A DNA stretch of 21,562 nucleotides, taken from positions 1 to 21,562 of the forward strand of contig CAMDHB010000014.1 of assembly GCA_945897655.1 (NCBI GenBank). Reading direction: 5' to 3'. Numbering within the stretch: position 1 is the stretch's first letter; each line of letters starts with the position of its first letter. Below are positions 1-6,649 of the stretch, one piece after another. Below the pieces are notes generated by a model that saw only the letters and a list, made by a program, of their open reading frames with translations, was not told the DNA's origin and did not search any database. This DNA comes from Pseudorhodobacter antarcticus (lineage in GTDB: Bacteria; Pseudomonadota; Alphaproteobacteria; Rhodobacterales; Rhodobacteraceae). Made by a program: the position numbers and the translations under genes.

Positions 1-775
1 GGACGCCACCCGGCTGGCCGCCGAACGAATTGCCGAGGATGCCGGGTCAACCCCTCCGCAATTGCTGGACACCCTGAAAACTGACGCGGACCGCATGCCG
101 CCGGTCGATCATCTTGAAACCGAAACCCTACGCCTGAAACGTCAGCGCGAGGCGTTGGGGGCCGTGAACCTGCGGGCCGAGGAGGATGCCAAATCCGTTT
201 CCGGCGAATACGACACCCTTTTGGCCGAAAAGCTGGATCTGGAAGAGGCGATCAAGAAGCTGCGCACCGGTATCGCCGGGCTGAACCGCGAGGGGCGTGA
301 GCGACTTTTGACGGCCTTTGAACAGGTCAACAGCAATTTCGCGACCCTCTTCACCCATCTGTTCGGTGGAGGTGAAGCGCGTCTGCAACTGGTGGAAAGC
401 GATGACCCGCTGGAGGCTGGCTTGGAAATTTTGTGCCAGCCGCCCGGCAAACGCCTGTCGACCCTGTCCTTGCTGTCAGGCGGCGAACAAACCTTGACGG
501 CACTTGCCCTGATCTTTGGCGTCTTTCTGGCCAACCCGGCCCCGATCTGCGTGCTGGACGAGGTGGACGCCCCGCTGGATGACGCGAACGTCACCCGGTT
601 CTGCGACCTGATGGATGAGATGACACGCCGCACCGAGACGCGGTTTCTGGTGATCACCCATCACGCCGTGACAATGGCCCGGATGGACCGGCTGTTTGGC
701 GTCACGATGGCCGAACAGGGTGTCAGCCAGCTGGTATCGGTCGACCTGAAAAAGGCAGCCGCGCTGGTGGCGTGA
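1..775 (+). CDS. smc: Chromosome segregation protein SMC, C-terminal part (5' end outside window)
   Basis: The frame is already open at base 2 and ends at TGA 773-775, so this is the last ~257 residues of a much longer protein. It begins in the distal coiled coil (charged heptad-like stretch around bases 100-300) and ends in the C-terminal half of the ABC-type head. Two SMC hallmarks are visible: the signature motif LLSGGEQ (near bases 470-490) and the Walker B/D-loop CVLDEVDAPLDDAN (near 550-590), followed by the conserved FLVITHH segment. SMC forms a ring with ScpA/ScpB and compacts and segregates the chromosome. The TTG at 62 would be a false start because the frame continues upstream without a stop. 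RecN and RecF share the ABC head fold, but the VDAPLDDAN sequence is typical of SMC. Confidence 0.95.
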   Translation, partial: DATRLAAERIAEDAGSTPPQLLDTLKTDADRMPPVDHLETETLRLKRQREALGAVNLRAEEDAKSVSGEYDTLLAEKLDLEEAIKKLRTGIAGLNREGRERLLTAFEQVNSNFATLFTHLFGGGEARLQLVESDDPLEAGLEILCQPPGKRLSTLSLLSGGEQTLTALALIFGVFLANPAPICVLDEVDAPLDDANVTRFCDLMDEMTRRTETRFLVITHHAVTMARMDRLFGVTMAEQGVSQLVSVDLKKAAALVA

Positions 776-824
776 GCGTCATCGTTAACAGTTTGCATAG
801 AATTTGAATGTTACCCAAGCCCTG

Positions 825-840
825 CCGCGACCCTTCGCGG
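825..840 (+). other. Small hairpin just upstream of the short membrane-peptide frame
   Basis: CCGCGA (825-830) and TCGCGG (835-840) pair perfectly around a CCCT loop, and two G-U pairs could extend the stem. It lies a few bases before the purine-rich ribosome-binding tract at 844-850. No T-run follows, so it does not look like an intrinsic terminator for smc. It could affect access to the ribosome site of the next frame. Confidence 0.4.
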
Positions 841-849
841 TGCAAGGGG

Positions 850-948
850 GTGATTGAACTGAACGAACACGATTACCGTAAATGGGTGGTGTTGATCGCA
901 GCGGGAACGCTGCTCGTGACCATCATCCGTCTTTGGATCGGGGGTTAA
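850..948 (+). CDS. Short single-pass membrane peptide (hypothetical, ~30-32 aa) downstream of smc
   Basis: I do not recognise this gene. From GTG 850 the frame encodes 32 residues and ends at TAA 946-948. It starts with a short polar segment (NEHDYRKW), continues with one hydrophobic stretch, VVLIAAGTLLVTIIRLWIG, long enough to span the membrane, and then stops. The tract AAGGGGGTGAT (844-854) is close to the full complement of the 16S rRNA 3' end, but it overlaps the GTG. With normal spacing the best in-frame start would be CTG 859, giving about 30 residues beginning MNEHDYRKW. An in-frame ATG at 808 would give 46 residues but has no clear ribosome site. The gene follows smc by 74 bases on the same strand and is followed by a strong hairpin. 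The composition looks designed (amphipathic start, then a transmembrane helix), but such a short frame could be chance. Confidence 0.5.
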   Translation: MIELNEHDYRKWVVLIAAGTLLVTIIRLWIGG

Positions 949-964
949 CCCCGAGAAAAAGGAA

Positions 965-992
965 GCCCGGCGAAGCAGCAACTTCGCCGGGC
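965..992 (-). terminator. Intrinsic terminator-like hairpin between convergent units
   Basis: A perfect 11-bp inverted repeat, GCCCGGCGAAG (965-975) and CTTCGCCGGGC (982-992), surrounds a 6-base loop. On the minus strand it is followed by TTCCTTTTTC, a fair U-tract, so it best serves the sulfotransferase gene that ends at 1079. On the plus strand only CGATTTC follows, but the stem could also stop transcripts coming from smc and the short peptide frame. Confidence 0.75.
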
Positions 993-1027
993 CGATTTCA
1001 AGCAGGTTTCCCTGAACGAAATTATTA

Positions 1028-1049
1028 CCGTAGGCCTTTTATCCTACGG
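1028..1049 (-). other. Second stem-loop in the 3' region of the sulfotransferase gene
   Basis: CCGTAGG (1028-1034) pairs with CCTACGG (1043-1049) around an 8-base AT-rich loop. Read on the minus strand it lies ~30 bases after the sulfotransferase stop and is followed by TAATAATTT, without a real U-run. It may be a weak first terminator or a 3'-end protecting structure ahead of the stronger hairpin at 965-992. Confidence 0.4.
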
Positions 1050-1078
1050 ACAGATTACCAAAAAGTAAAGCCCGCCCT

Positions 1079-1897
1079 TCAATCCCCCAGTTTGGCATGC
1101 ACCTCGTCCAGATCCACCTCGGACAGGGGCATCTTGTTGGCGGGGTTATGGAAATCATACTTGAAACACTGGAAATCGCGTTTGTAGATTTCCCACATGA
1201 GGTGCATCGACAGATCGTCAAAGTACGCTTCAACCGGATGGGCGCGAGTCGGGCCGTGGCCTTCGCTTTCGTTGAAACGCGGAATGGTCTTCAGGTCGAT
1301 CGCATGCTTGGGCTTCATGTTCTGAACGACCTGGGCCATGCCTTCGTCGAATTTCTCGGTGAAGAAGATCTTGTTGTACCGCCCGCCGTTGACGATGAAG
1401 GTCGACACATGGCCCGACATGGCTGACCAGTGGATGTCGGGTTCCATCGGCTTCTTGAACCGCACAGTATCGCGGACGAACAGCAGAAAGCGGCGAAAGC
1501 TCTTGATCTGGTCAAATTCCTGCTGACCGTCATCACCGCCGACATCAATCCCGTATTTCTGGATGATCAAGGGAACCAGATTACCGCGATAGCGCTTGCC
1601 GTTGCGCTGAATGCCACAGATCTTGTCGAAAAACGAGGACAGCACACGCGTGTAGGGGTTGCGCACGCAGGTGAAGGCGTAAACCTTGTGACCCTTGACC
1701 GCCTTTTCAATGCGAGGCTGGCTCGCCTCCATTGACCATTTGTGCAGGCCGGATTGGGCATCATGGATGTCGCCGTCAAAAAAGCGCCCGTGATCGGCAT
1801 AGAACATGATCTGACCGATGGTCGAGCAGGCGCATTTGGGCACCACGCGGTAAACCACGCTTTCGCTTTCCGTCATCCAGGTGCCGGGAAAACCCAT
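1079..1897 (-). CDS. Sulfotransferase family protein (Sulfotransfer_2 / carbohydrate sulfotransferase type)
   Basis: The 272-residue protein probably transfers sulfate from PAPS to a sugar hydroxyl. Both PAPS-binding motifs of the HNK-1/chondroitin sulfotransferase family are visible: the 5'-phosphosulfate loop VPKCACSTI (about residues 19-27) and the 3'-phosphate motif CVRNPYTRVLSSFFDK (about 77-92). The Cys-rich VPKCACST loop is typical of this family. There is no clear signal peptide, so it is likely cytoplasmic or membrane-associated. I chose ATG 1897 because an AAGGAGG site (minus strand, 1913-1907) sits 9 bases upstream. A longer frame to 1987 would add 30 basic residues without a good ribosome site and would run into the divergent glycosyltransferase frame. 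The divergent neighbour is a glycosyltransferase, which suggests both build a sulfated surface glycan. The acceptor is unknown. Confidence 0.85.
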   Translation of the reverse strand: MGFPGTWMTESESVVYRVVPKCACSTIGQIMFYADHGRFFDGDIHDAQSGLHKWSMEASQPRIEKAVKGHKVYAFTCVRNPYTRVLSSFFDKICGIQRNGKRYRGNLVPLIIQKYGIDVGGDDGQQEFDQIKSFRRFLLFVRDTVRFKKPMEPDIHWSAMSGHVSTFIVNGGRYNKIFFTEKFDEGMAQVVQNMKPKHAIDLKTIPRFNESEGHGPTRAHPVEAYFDDLSMHLMWEIYKRDFQCFKYDFHNPANKMPLSEVDLDEVHAKLGD

Positions 1898-2046
1898 GAA
1901 ACAGCGCCTCCTTGGCGTCAGGTTGCGGCTTTGGCAAAGCCTGCTGAAAACTGTGCGCAAAAGAACAAAGAAACTCTGTCTTTTCAATGTCCGATAAAGC
2001 TATTTATAGCACCAATGATCGCCAAGAACCCGGAACTGTTTCGAAT
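1898..2046. promoter_or_regulatory. Divergent promoter region for sulfotransferase and glycosyltransferase genes
   Basis: These 149 bases separate the preferred starts of the two divergent genes. On the minus strand, GCTATAAAT contains a -10-like TATAAA (2008-2003), but I see no good -35 at normal spacing. A GGCTTT-GGC-AAAGCC inverted repeat lies at 1927-1941. The near-palindrome GCTATTTATAGC overlaps the -10-like element. No plus-strand promoter is convincing. Confidence 0.35.
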
Positions 2047-3624
2047 ATGGCAAAAATCGCCTACATCCTGCTGTGCCACAAGGACCCGGAGGGGATCATT
2101 GCCCAGGCGCAGCGTCTGACGGCAGCGGGTGATTTCATCTCGGTCCATTTTGACGCAAGGGCCAAGCGGACCGATTTTCAGCGCATTACGGCGGCGCTTG
2201 CCAACAACCCGTCCGTCACCTTTGCCCGCAAGCGCATCAAATGCGGTTGGGGCGGCTGGTCGTTGGTGCAGGCCACGCTCTATGCCATCGAATCCGCGAT
2301 GGCAGCGTTCCCGCGTGCTACGCATTTCTACATGCTGTCGGGTGATTGCATGCCCACCAAGACAGCCGAATATGCCCATGATTTCCTGGACATCGATGAA
2401 GTTGACTACATCGAAAGCGTCGACTTTTTTGCCAGCGACTGGATCAAGACCGGCATCAAGGAAGAGCGGCTGATCTACCGGCATTGGTTCAACGAGCGCA
2501 CGCAAAAGAAGCTGTTCTACACCTCGATGAACTGGCAACAGCGGCTGAAGCTGACGCGCAAGGTGCCAGCAGACATTCAGATGCAGATCGGCAGCCAGTG
2601 GTGGTGTCTGCGTCGCCGGACGCTGGAATGGCTGTTGGATTTCATCCAGAAGCGTCCCGATGTGATGCGTTTCTTTCGCACGACCTGGATTCCGGATGAG
2701 ACGTTTTTTCAGACCCTCGTCCGACATCTGGTTCCTGAGCCTGAGATTCGCAGCCGGTCCCTGACCTTCCTGATGTTCACCGATTACGGCGTGCCAGTAA
2801 CGTTTTACAACGACCACTACGATCTGCTTGTCAGCCAGGATTACCTGTTCGCCCGCAAGATCAGCCCTGATGCGTTGGACATGAAGGACCGGTTGGGCAA
2901 GCTTTATGTCGCGACCGGCGTCCATTTCGGCATCTCGGGCGAGGGGCGCAGCCTGTTCAAATTCCTGTCCGCTCGTGGCCGGATCGGCCGCCGCTTTGCC
3001 CCGCGGTTTTGGGAGACGGAAAGCTCACTTGGCCGCGAGCGGACCTTGCTGATCGTGACCTGCAAGAAATGGCACGTGGCCAAGCGGTTGGTGGACCGGG
3101 TACGACAGGTGACCAACCTGCCTGCCGTCGACTATCTGTTCAACGAAGCCTCGACCCCCCTGCCCGATCTGGGCGGTATTCAGACCACGCTGGAGAAACG
3201 CACGCGGCATAGGCGGGCGCTGGTGCGGATGTTGTTTGATTACTGGCAAACCGACGGGCTGATGCTGTGCATCGACCCCGGCAATGTCGACCTGATGCAG
3301 GATTTCTACAACGACAAGGCCAAGGTGCGGCTGTTGGAGATCAACTGCGAATTCTCGGATGATTACCTGATCGGCCATGCGCGCCGGGTTGGTCTGGCAG
3401 GGCAACGCACCCCGCCCGAGGTGATTGACCGGCTGCTGCCGACCATCCGCTATGACGTGCGCTTTGAAAGCGACCGTATCCGCGATGCGGGCTTTTCGGG
3501 CTTTTTCCGCATCCGACAAAGTGCGACGGTTGATGAAAACACCATGCCCCTTGCCACGTTCCTTGATATCCCCGTCGACAAAGCGCGAGAGATCGCGGCA
3601 ACCGAATACCTATTTGTGGATTGA
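2047..3624 (+). CDS. GT14-type glycosyltransferase (core-2/I-branching, xylosyltransferase-like) with long C-terminal extension
   Basis: The 525-residue protein has an N-terminal GT14 domain (about residues 1-250), related to beta-1,6-N-acetylglucosaminyl- and peptide O-xylosyltransferases. It begins with AKIAYILLCHKDP, and contains HFYMLSGDCMP (residues 93-103), GSQWWCLRR (182-190) and WIPDETFFQTLV (214-225), where the Asp-Glu pair is the conserved acidic site. The remaining ~270 residues have no motif I can assign to a reaction. From memory, Rhodobacteraceae proteins of this kind carry DUF5928/DUF5927 domains there, which a domain search would test. I prefer ATG 2047, where the family-like MAKIAYILLCHKD begins, over ATG 1987 (20 extra polar residues); neither has a strong ribosome site. 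It is divergent from the sulfotransferase gene, and the HIT gene follows 3 bases after the stop. Confidence 0.85.
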   Translation: MAKIAYILLCHKDPEGIIAQAQRLTAAGDFISVHFDARAKRTDFQRITAALANNPSVTFARKRIKCGWGGWSLVQATLYAIESAMAAFPRATHFYMLSGDCMPTKTAEYAHDFLDIDEVDYIESVDFFASDWIKTGIKEERLIYRHWFNERTQKKLFYTSMNWQQRLKLTRKVPADIQMQIGSQWWCLRRRTLEWLLDFIQKRPDVMRFFRTTWIPDETFFQTLVRHLVPEPEIRSRSLTFLMFTDYGVPVTFYNDHYDLLVSQDYLFARKISPDALDMKDRLGKLYVATGVHFGISGEGRSLFKFLSARGRIGRRFAPRFWETESSLGRERTLLIVTCKKWHVAKRLVDRVRQVTNLPAVDYLFNEASTPLPDLGGIQTTLEKRTRHRRALVRMLFDYWQTDGLMLCIDPGNVDLMQDFYNDKAKVRLLEINCEFSDDYLIGHARRVGLAGQRTPPEVIDRLLPTIRYDVRFESDRIRDAGFSGFFRIRQSATVDENTMPLATFLDIPVDKAREIAATEYLFVD

Positions 3625-3627
3625 CCC

Positions 3628-3996
3628 ATGCCCCATGCCTATGACCCGACCAACATCTTTGCCCGCATCCTGCGCGGTGAAATACCGAACAAGACGGTGC
3701 TGGAAAGCGCCCATACGCTGGCCTTTCACGACATCCACCCGCAGGCCCCGGTGCATGTGCTGGTCGTCCCCAAGGGCCCCTATGTGACGTTCGACCACTT
3801 CGCCGCCGAAGCCTCGGCCGAGGAGATTGTCGATTTTCACCGCACGGCTGCTGCCGTCTGCGCCCTATTGGGCATCGCCCCGGGCGAGGGCTACCGCGCC
3901 ATCACCAATGCGGGCGGGCATGGGATGCAAGAGGTGCCGCATTACCATCTGCACATCTTGGGCGGCAAGGTGATGGGCCGGCTGATCGGCGGTTGA
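3628..3996 (+). CDS. HIT family nucleotide-binding hydrolase (HINT type)
   Basis: This is a 122-residue histidine-triad protein, the normal length for bacterial HinT-like proteins, which hydrolyse purine nucleoside phosphoramidates and acyl-adenylates in the cytoplasm. The triad motif HYHLHILGG is at residues 105-113, with His105, His107 and His109; His107 would be the nucleophile. The N-terminal NIFARILRGEIP and central VLVVPKGP segments are also typical. ATG 3628 follows the glycosyltransferase stop by 3 bases, and its own stop overlaps the next start in the string TTGA, so it is in the same transcript as both neighbours. No unusual residues are seen in the motif. Confidence 0.93.
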   Translation: MPHAYDPTNIFARILRGEIPNKTVLESAHTLAFHDIHPQAPVHVLVVPKGPYVTFDHFAAEASAEEIVDFHRTAAAVCALLGIAPGEGYRAITNAGGHGMQEVPHYHLHILGGKVMGRLIGG

Positions 3997-4634
3997 AGGG
4001 GCTGCCCGCCCGCATCGCCCGGTCTTTGCCGGTGGCAGTGCTGCCCGACCCTTTGCCGCTGCGCTACCACAGCGCTGCACCTCAGAGCCGTCTTTCGCGG
4101 CTGACGGACAGCGCCCCCTATTGGGCCTATCTTTGGCCCGGCGGTGCCGCATTGATTGCCCATCTGGCGGCCAACCCCGAACTGGCGCGTGGCAAGCGGG
4201 TGCTTGACCTTGGCGCAGGCGGCGGGCTGGTCGGGATTGCGGCGCTGAAGTTGGGGGCGGCATCGGTCCTTGCATCGGACATCGACCCTGTCGCGCGGCA
4301 GGTGGCGCAGATGAATGCGTCGCTGAATGTTGTGACGCTGACACTGTGCGGCGATCTGACAGAAGGTGAACCACCGGATGTGGACCTGATCCTTGTCGGG
4401 GATCTGTTCTATGCCCCCGACCTTGCCACGCGCGTCTTGCCGTTTCTGCAGCGTGCTGCGGGTCAAGGCATCATGGTGCTGGTCGGTGACATCGGCCGTG
4501 CCGACCTGCCGGTGCAGGCGTTCCAGACCTTGGCGATCTATCCGGTGCGGGATGTGGGGGATACCCCGGCCACCGCGCTGCATCAGGGCCGGGTGCTGCT
4601 TCTTCCCGCAGGTTCCGGGTCGCCCGGCACCTGA
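3993..4634 (+). CDS. Class I SAM-dependent methyltransferase, ETF-beta lysine methyltransferase / PrmA-like
   Basis: The 213-residue protein has the SAM-binding motif VLDLGAGGGLVGIAA (residues 70-84) and an acidic residue after strand 2 (ASDID, 94-98). The Post-II motif GDLFY (136-140) matches the DxxY pattern of protein lysine methyltransferases of the METTL20/METTL21 group. The preceding PYWAYLWPGG (42-51) is also typical of that group. Electron-transfer flavoprotein beta is a likely but unproven substrate; older annotation would say nicotinamide N-methyltransferase-like or PrmA-like. The longest frame starts at TTG 3993, inside the HIT stop (TTGA). GTG 4032 is an alternative, but the TTG start keeps a longer basic N-terminus. 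The DUF1203 gene follows after 37 bases. Confidence 0.82.
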   Translation: MKGLPARIARSLPVAVLPDPLPLRYHSAAPQSRLSRLTDSAPYWAYLWPGGAALIAHLAANPELARGKRVLDLGAGGGLVGIAALKLGAASVLASDIDPVARQVAQMNASLNVVTLTLCGDLTEGEPPDVDLILVGDLFYAPDLATRVLPFLQRAAGQGIMVLVGDIGRADLPVQAFQTLAIYPVRDVGDTPATALHQGRVLLLPAGSGSPGT

Positions 4635-4671
4635 ACCCGGTGCAAAAAGGTTCATCCCCAAGCAGGAGCAC

Positions 4672-5130
4672 ATGATGCACTTTACCCCTATCCCCACCGA
4701 AATCGTCCGCGCCTATCAATCGGGTGCGCCAGATGCCAACGGGCAGATCCCGGAACGCCACATATCGGACGGCGACGGCAATCCCTGCCGCCATTGCCTG
4801 CAAATGATCCCCATGGGTGCCCCGATGCTGGTGCTGGCCCATCGCCCCTTTCCCGCCCCGCAACCCTATGCCGAACTGGGGCCGATCTTTCTGTGTGCCG
4901 ACCCGTGCGAGGCAGGCGGCGGCGACGGCCTGCCCGAGATCCTGAACTCGACCGACTACATCGTTCGCGGCTATGGCCCGGATGACCGGATTGTCTACGG
5001 CACCGGGGCAGTTGTGCCGACTGTACGGATTTTGGCCGAGGCCGGGGCACGGTTGGCCGATGCACGGGTGGCCTATGTCCACGTCCGGTCAGCCCGCAAC
5101 AACTGCTTTCAGGTCAGGATCGACCGTTAA
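4672..5130 (+). CDS. DUF1203 domain-containing protein
   Basis: The protein has 152 residues (151 if ATG 4675 is used) and matches my memory of the DUF1203 family, whose function is unknown. Features are a conserved N-terminus with PTEIVRAYQSGAPDANGQIPE, a Cys-x2-Cys pair in PCRHCLQMI, another conserved cysteine region near FLCADPCEAGGG, and a C-terminal YVHVRSARNNCFQVRI. The cysteines and histidine could bind metal, which is only an inference. GGAG (4665-4668) is 3 bases from the first ATG and 6 from the second, so 4675 may be the true start. It ends at TAA 5128-5130, inside the palindrome TTAA that also holds the stop of the opposing YdeI-type gene. Confidence 0.85.
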   Translation: MMHFTPIPTEIVRAYQSGAPDANGQIPERHISDGDGNPCRHCLQMIPMGAPMLVLAHRPFPAPQPYAELGPIFLCADPCEAGGGDGLPEILNSTDYIVRGYGPDDRIVYGTGAVVPTVRILAEAGARLADARVAYVHVRSARNNCFQVRIDR

Positions 5131-5702
5131 CGCCGAAAGATCTTTGGCCGCAACCCTTGGGCCGCGCTGCCCGCCACCTCGGCAATCCGAGCGGCGCGGG
5201 TCGCCGGGGTTTTGGCCATCTTGATCCACTCCAACGTGCCGCGTTTCACCGAACGGGGATGGGCGGCCCAAACCTCGGCCGCCCTGCCCTGCAAGGCAGC
5301 GGTCAGGTCGGGCGGGTCCAGCAAAGCCTCGACATCATTCAGGAAATCCCACATTCCGTTCGCCTTGGCCGCCGCAATCTTGGCCGCACCCGCCGGGGTC
5401 ATGGCACCCGAGGCGATGGCGCGTTCGGCATGGGCCTTGTTGACGGCTGACCAGGCCGAAGCGGGGTTGCGAGGCGCTGCCAGATGGCCAGTGCGGTCAT
5501 CGTCCACCGCGCGGGGCAGGCTGTCGATCCAGCCCCAGCACAAAAGCTCCTCAACAAGGGGTTCCCAAGCCAGATAATCAAGGTGGTGACGTTTGTAGGT
5601 GGCGATCCAGACGGTGGGCGAAGTGGCATGGTTGGCCGCCAGCCAGTCGCGCAATTCAGCGCGGTTGCGGACGGTGATCAGGGGCGCATTGGGACCGGGC
5701 AT
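5127..5702 (-). CDS. YdeI/OmpD-associated family protein (second of a tandem pair)
   Basis: The 191-residue protein belongs to the YdeI/OmpD-associated (bacteriocin-protection-like) family. Visible family blocks are the N-terminal DWLAANHATSPTVWIATYK, the ELLCWGWIDSLPR motif, PRNPASAWSAVNKAHAER, SGAMTPAGAAKIAAAKANG, and a C-terminal IKMAKTPATRAARIAEVA with a basic tail. The biochemical role is not established; E. coli YdeI is linked to stress and antimicrobial peptide resistance. Its ATG (5702-5700) overlaps the upstream paralog's stop in the string TGATG, showing translational coupling. Its stop shares the TTAA at 5127-5130 with the convergent DUF1203 gene, leaving no room for a terminator between them. 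Confidence 0.87.
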   Translation of the reverse strand: MPGPNAPLITVRNRAELRDWLAANHATSPTVWIATYKRHHLDYLAWEPLVEELLCWGWIDSLPRAVDDDRTGHLAAPRNPASAWSAVNKAHAERAIASGAMTPAGAAKIAAAKANGMWDFLNDVEALLDPPDLTAALQGRAAEVWAAHPRSVKRGTLEWIKMAKTPATRAARIAEVAGSAAQGLRPKIFRR

Positions 5703-6262
5703 CAGAACAACGATTTTCCGTTTTCCAACAAGGCTATGTAATCGGCCAGCCGTTTGGCCCGGGTTTCGGGGCGTTTGGCGGTGGTCAATCGGTAATAAAT
5801 GGCAAAACGGTTCTTGGAATCAAGCAATTTCAGCCCCTCGGCGGCCTTTGGATTGGCCGCCACAGCGTCCAGAAAATCCTGCGGCAGGTCAGCACCCTTG
5901 CCGCCGGAATAGGCGTTTTCCCAGCGGCCGTTTTGCTTGGCCAGGTCAATGTGCCGTTGCCCTGCGGGGGTCATCCGGCCTGCGGCGATCAGCTTTTCAA
6001 CATGGCCGATATTCTTCTGGCTCCACGCCGATCCAGGTTTGCGCGGGGTAAATCGTTGAACCCATTGCGTGTCACTGACCGATTTCTTGACACCATCAAT
6101 CCAGCCATGCGCCAAAGCCTCAATCACCGCCTCCTCCCAAGTCAGCGAGGGGATGCCGGTCGCCTTTTTGTGGAACAGCACCCAAACCTCGGTGGCCTGC
6201 GGATTGGCGGCCAGCCAGGCGTTCCACGCAGTGGGGGTGGTGACGGTAATCGGGTCAGTCAT
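5702..6262 (-). CDS. YdeI/OmpD-associated family protein (first of a tandem pair)
   Basis: This 186-residue protein is a diverged paralog of its downstream neighbour. The shared blocks are WLAANPQATEVWVLFHKK, LTWEEAVIEALAHGWIDG, PRKPGSAWSQKNIGHVEK, GRMTPAGQRHIDLAKQNGRW and AKRPETRAKRL. It keeps the GWID motif and the SAWS-x2-N motif. I chose ATG 6262 (MTDPITVTTP): it overlaps the stop of the MmcQ/YjbR gene by 8 bases (ATGACTGA) and removes 13 poorly conserved residues of the longer frame to 6301. The pair and the MmcQ gene form one coupled minus-strand unit. Function is unknown beyond the family. Confidence 0.87.
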   Translation of the reverse strand: MTDPITVTTPTAWNAWLAANPQATEVWVLFHKKATGIPSLTWEEAVIEALAHGWIDGVKKSVSDTQWVQRFTPRKPGSAWSQKNIGHVEKLIAAGRMTPAGQRHIDLAKQNGRWENAYSGGKGADLPQDFLDAVAANPKAAEGLKLLDSKNRFAIYYRLTTAKRPETRAKRLADYIALLENGKSLF

Positions 6263-6608
6263 TCCGGGCGTCCCACTCCCGCAGATACCGCTTGGGCGCA
6301 TTGTCCCGCCAGCGGGTAATCAGCCGGGCACGGGCCCAGTCTGGATCAATCCGCCCTGCGCGGACCAGAACATAGTCATGTTTGGCGTAATGCGGGTGCA
6401 GGATAAAGGTTTCGGGGTCGGCCACCATAAGCATCTCCCGCTCATCCCGCGCGGCACGGAATACTGCGGCATCGACATAGGGCGACCAGTGGCACCACAG
6501 TTTGCCATGCGCCTTCAGGCTTTCATGGCCGTGCGGATAGTCCACGGTCACCTCGGGCAGGTTGAGCCCAAGGGCAAAGTCGCGGAGTTGGGGCCAAGTG
6601 GTGATCAT
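6255..6608 (-). CDS. MmcQ/YjbR family protein
   Basis: The 117-residue protein has the MmcQ/YjbR (CyaY-like fold) layout: N-terminal helix, then LPEVTVDYPHGHESLKAHGKLWCHWSP, where the family's 'P.v.e..pwg...fkv.gk.fa' pattern can be followed. It also has EREMLMVADPETFILHPHYAKHDYVLV and a closing RWRDNAPKRYLREWDA (the typical lI..Sy.lv/aPK.l segment). Members are often annotated as DNA-binding, on weak evidence. A GGGGAG tract lies 11 bases before ATG 6608, and 41 bases separate it from the GNAT gene upstream. It is translationally coupled to the YdeI-type gene by an 8-base overlap. Confidence 0.85.
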   Translation of the reverse strand: MITTWPQLRDFALGLNLPEVTVDYPHGHESLKAHGKLWCHWSPYVDAAVFRAARDEREMLMVADPETFILHPHYAKHDYVLVRAGRIDPDWARARLITRWRDNAPKRYLREWDARND

Positions 6609-6649
6609 GATCGGCTATTCTCCCCTATTACGGGCTCAAGTGTCGTAGG

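Noticed and set aside
882..1187. 101-codon plus-strand frame crossing the terminator region after smc
   Set aside because: It runs through the terminator hairpin and into the end of the sulfotransferase gene, has no family resemblance, and conflicts with the better short frame at 850-948.
1898..1987. 30-residue extension of the sulfotransferase to ATG 1987
   Set aside because: ATG 1897 has a much better ribosome site (AAGGAGG, 9-base spacing) and leaves room for divergent promoters.
6603..6612. GATCATGATC palindrome over the start codon of the MmcQ/YjbR gene
   Set aside because: It is a 10-base palindrome that arises simply from ATGATCAC and its context; too short and isolated to call an operator.
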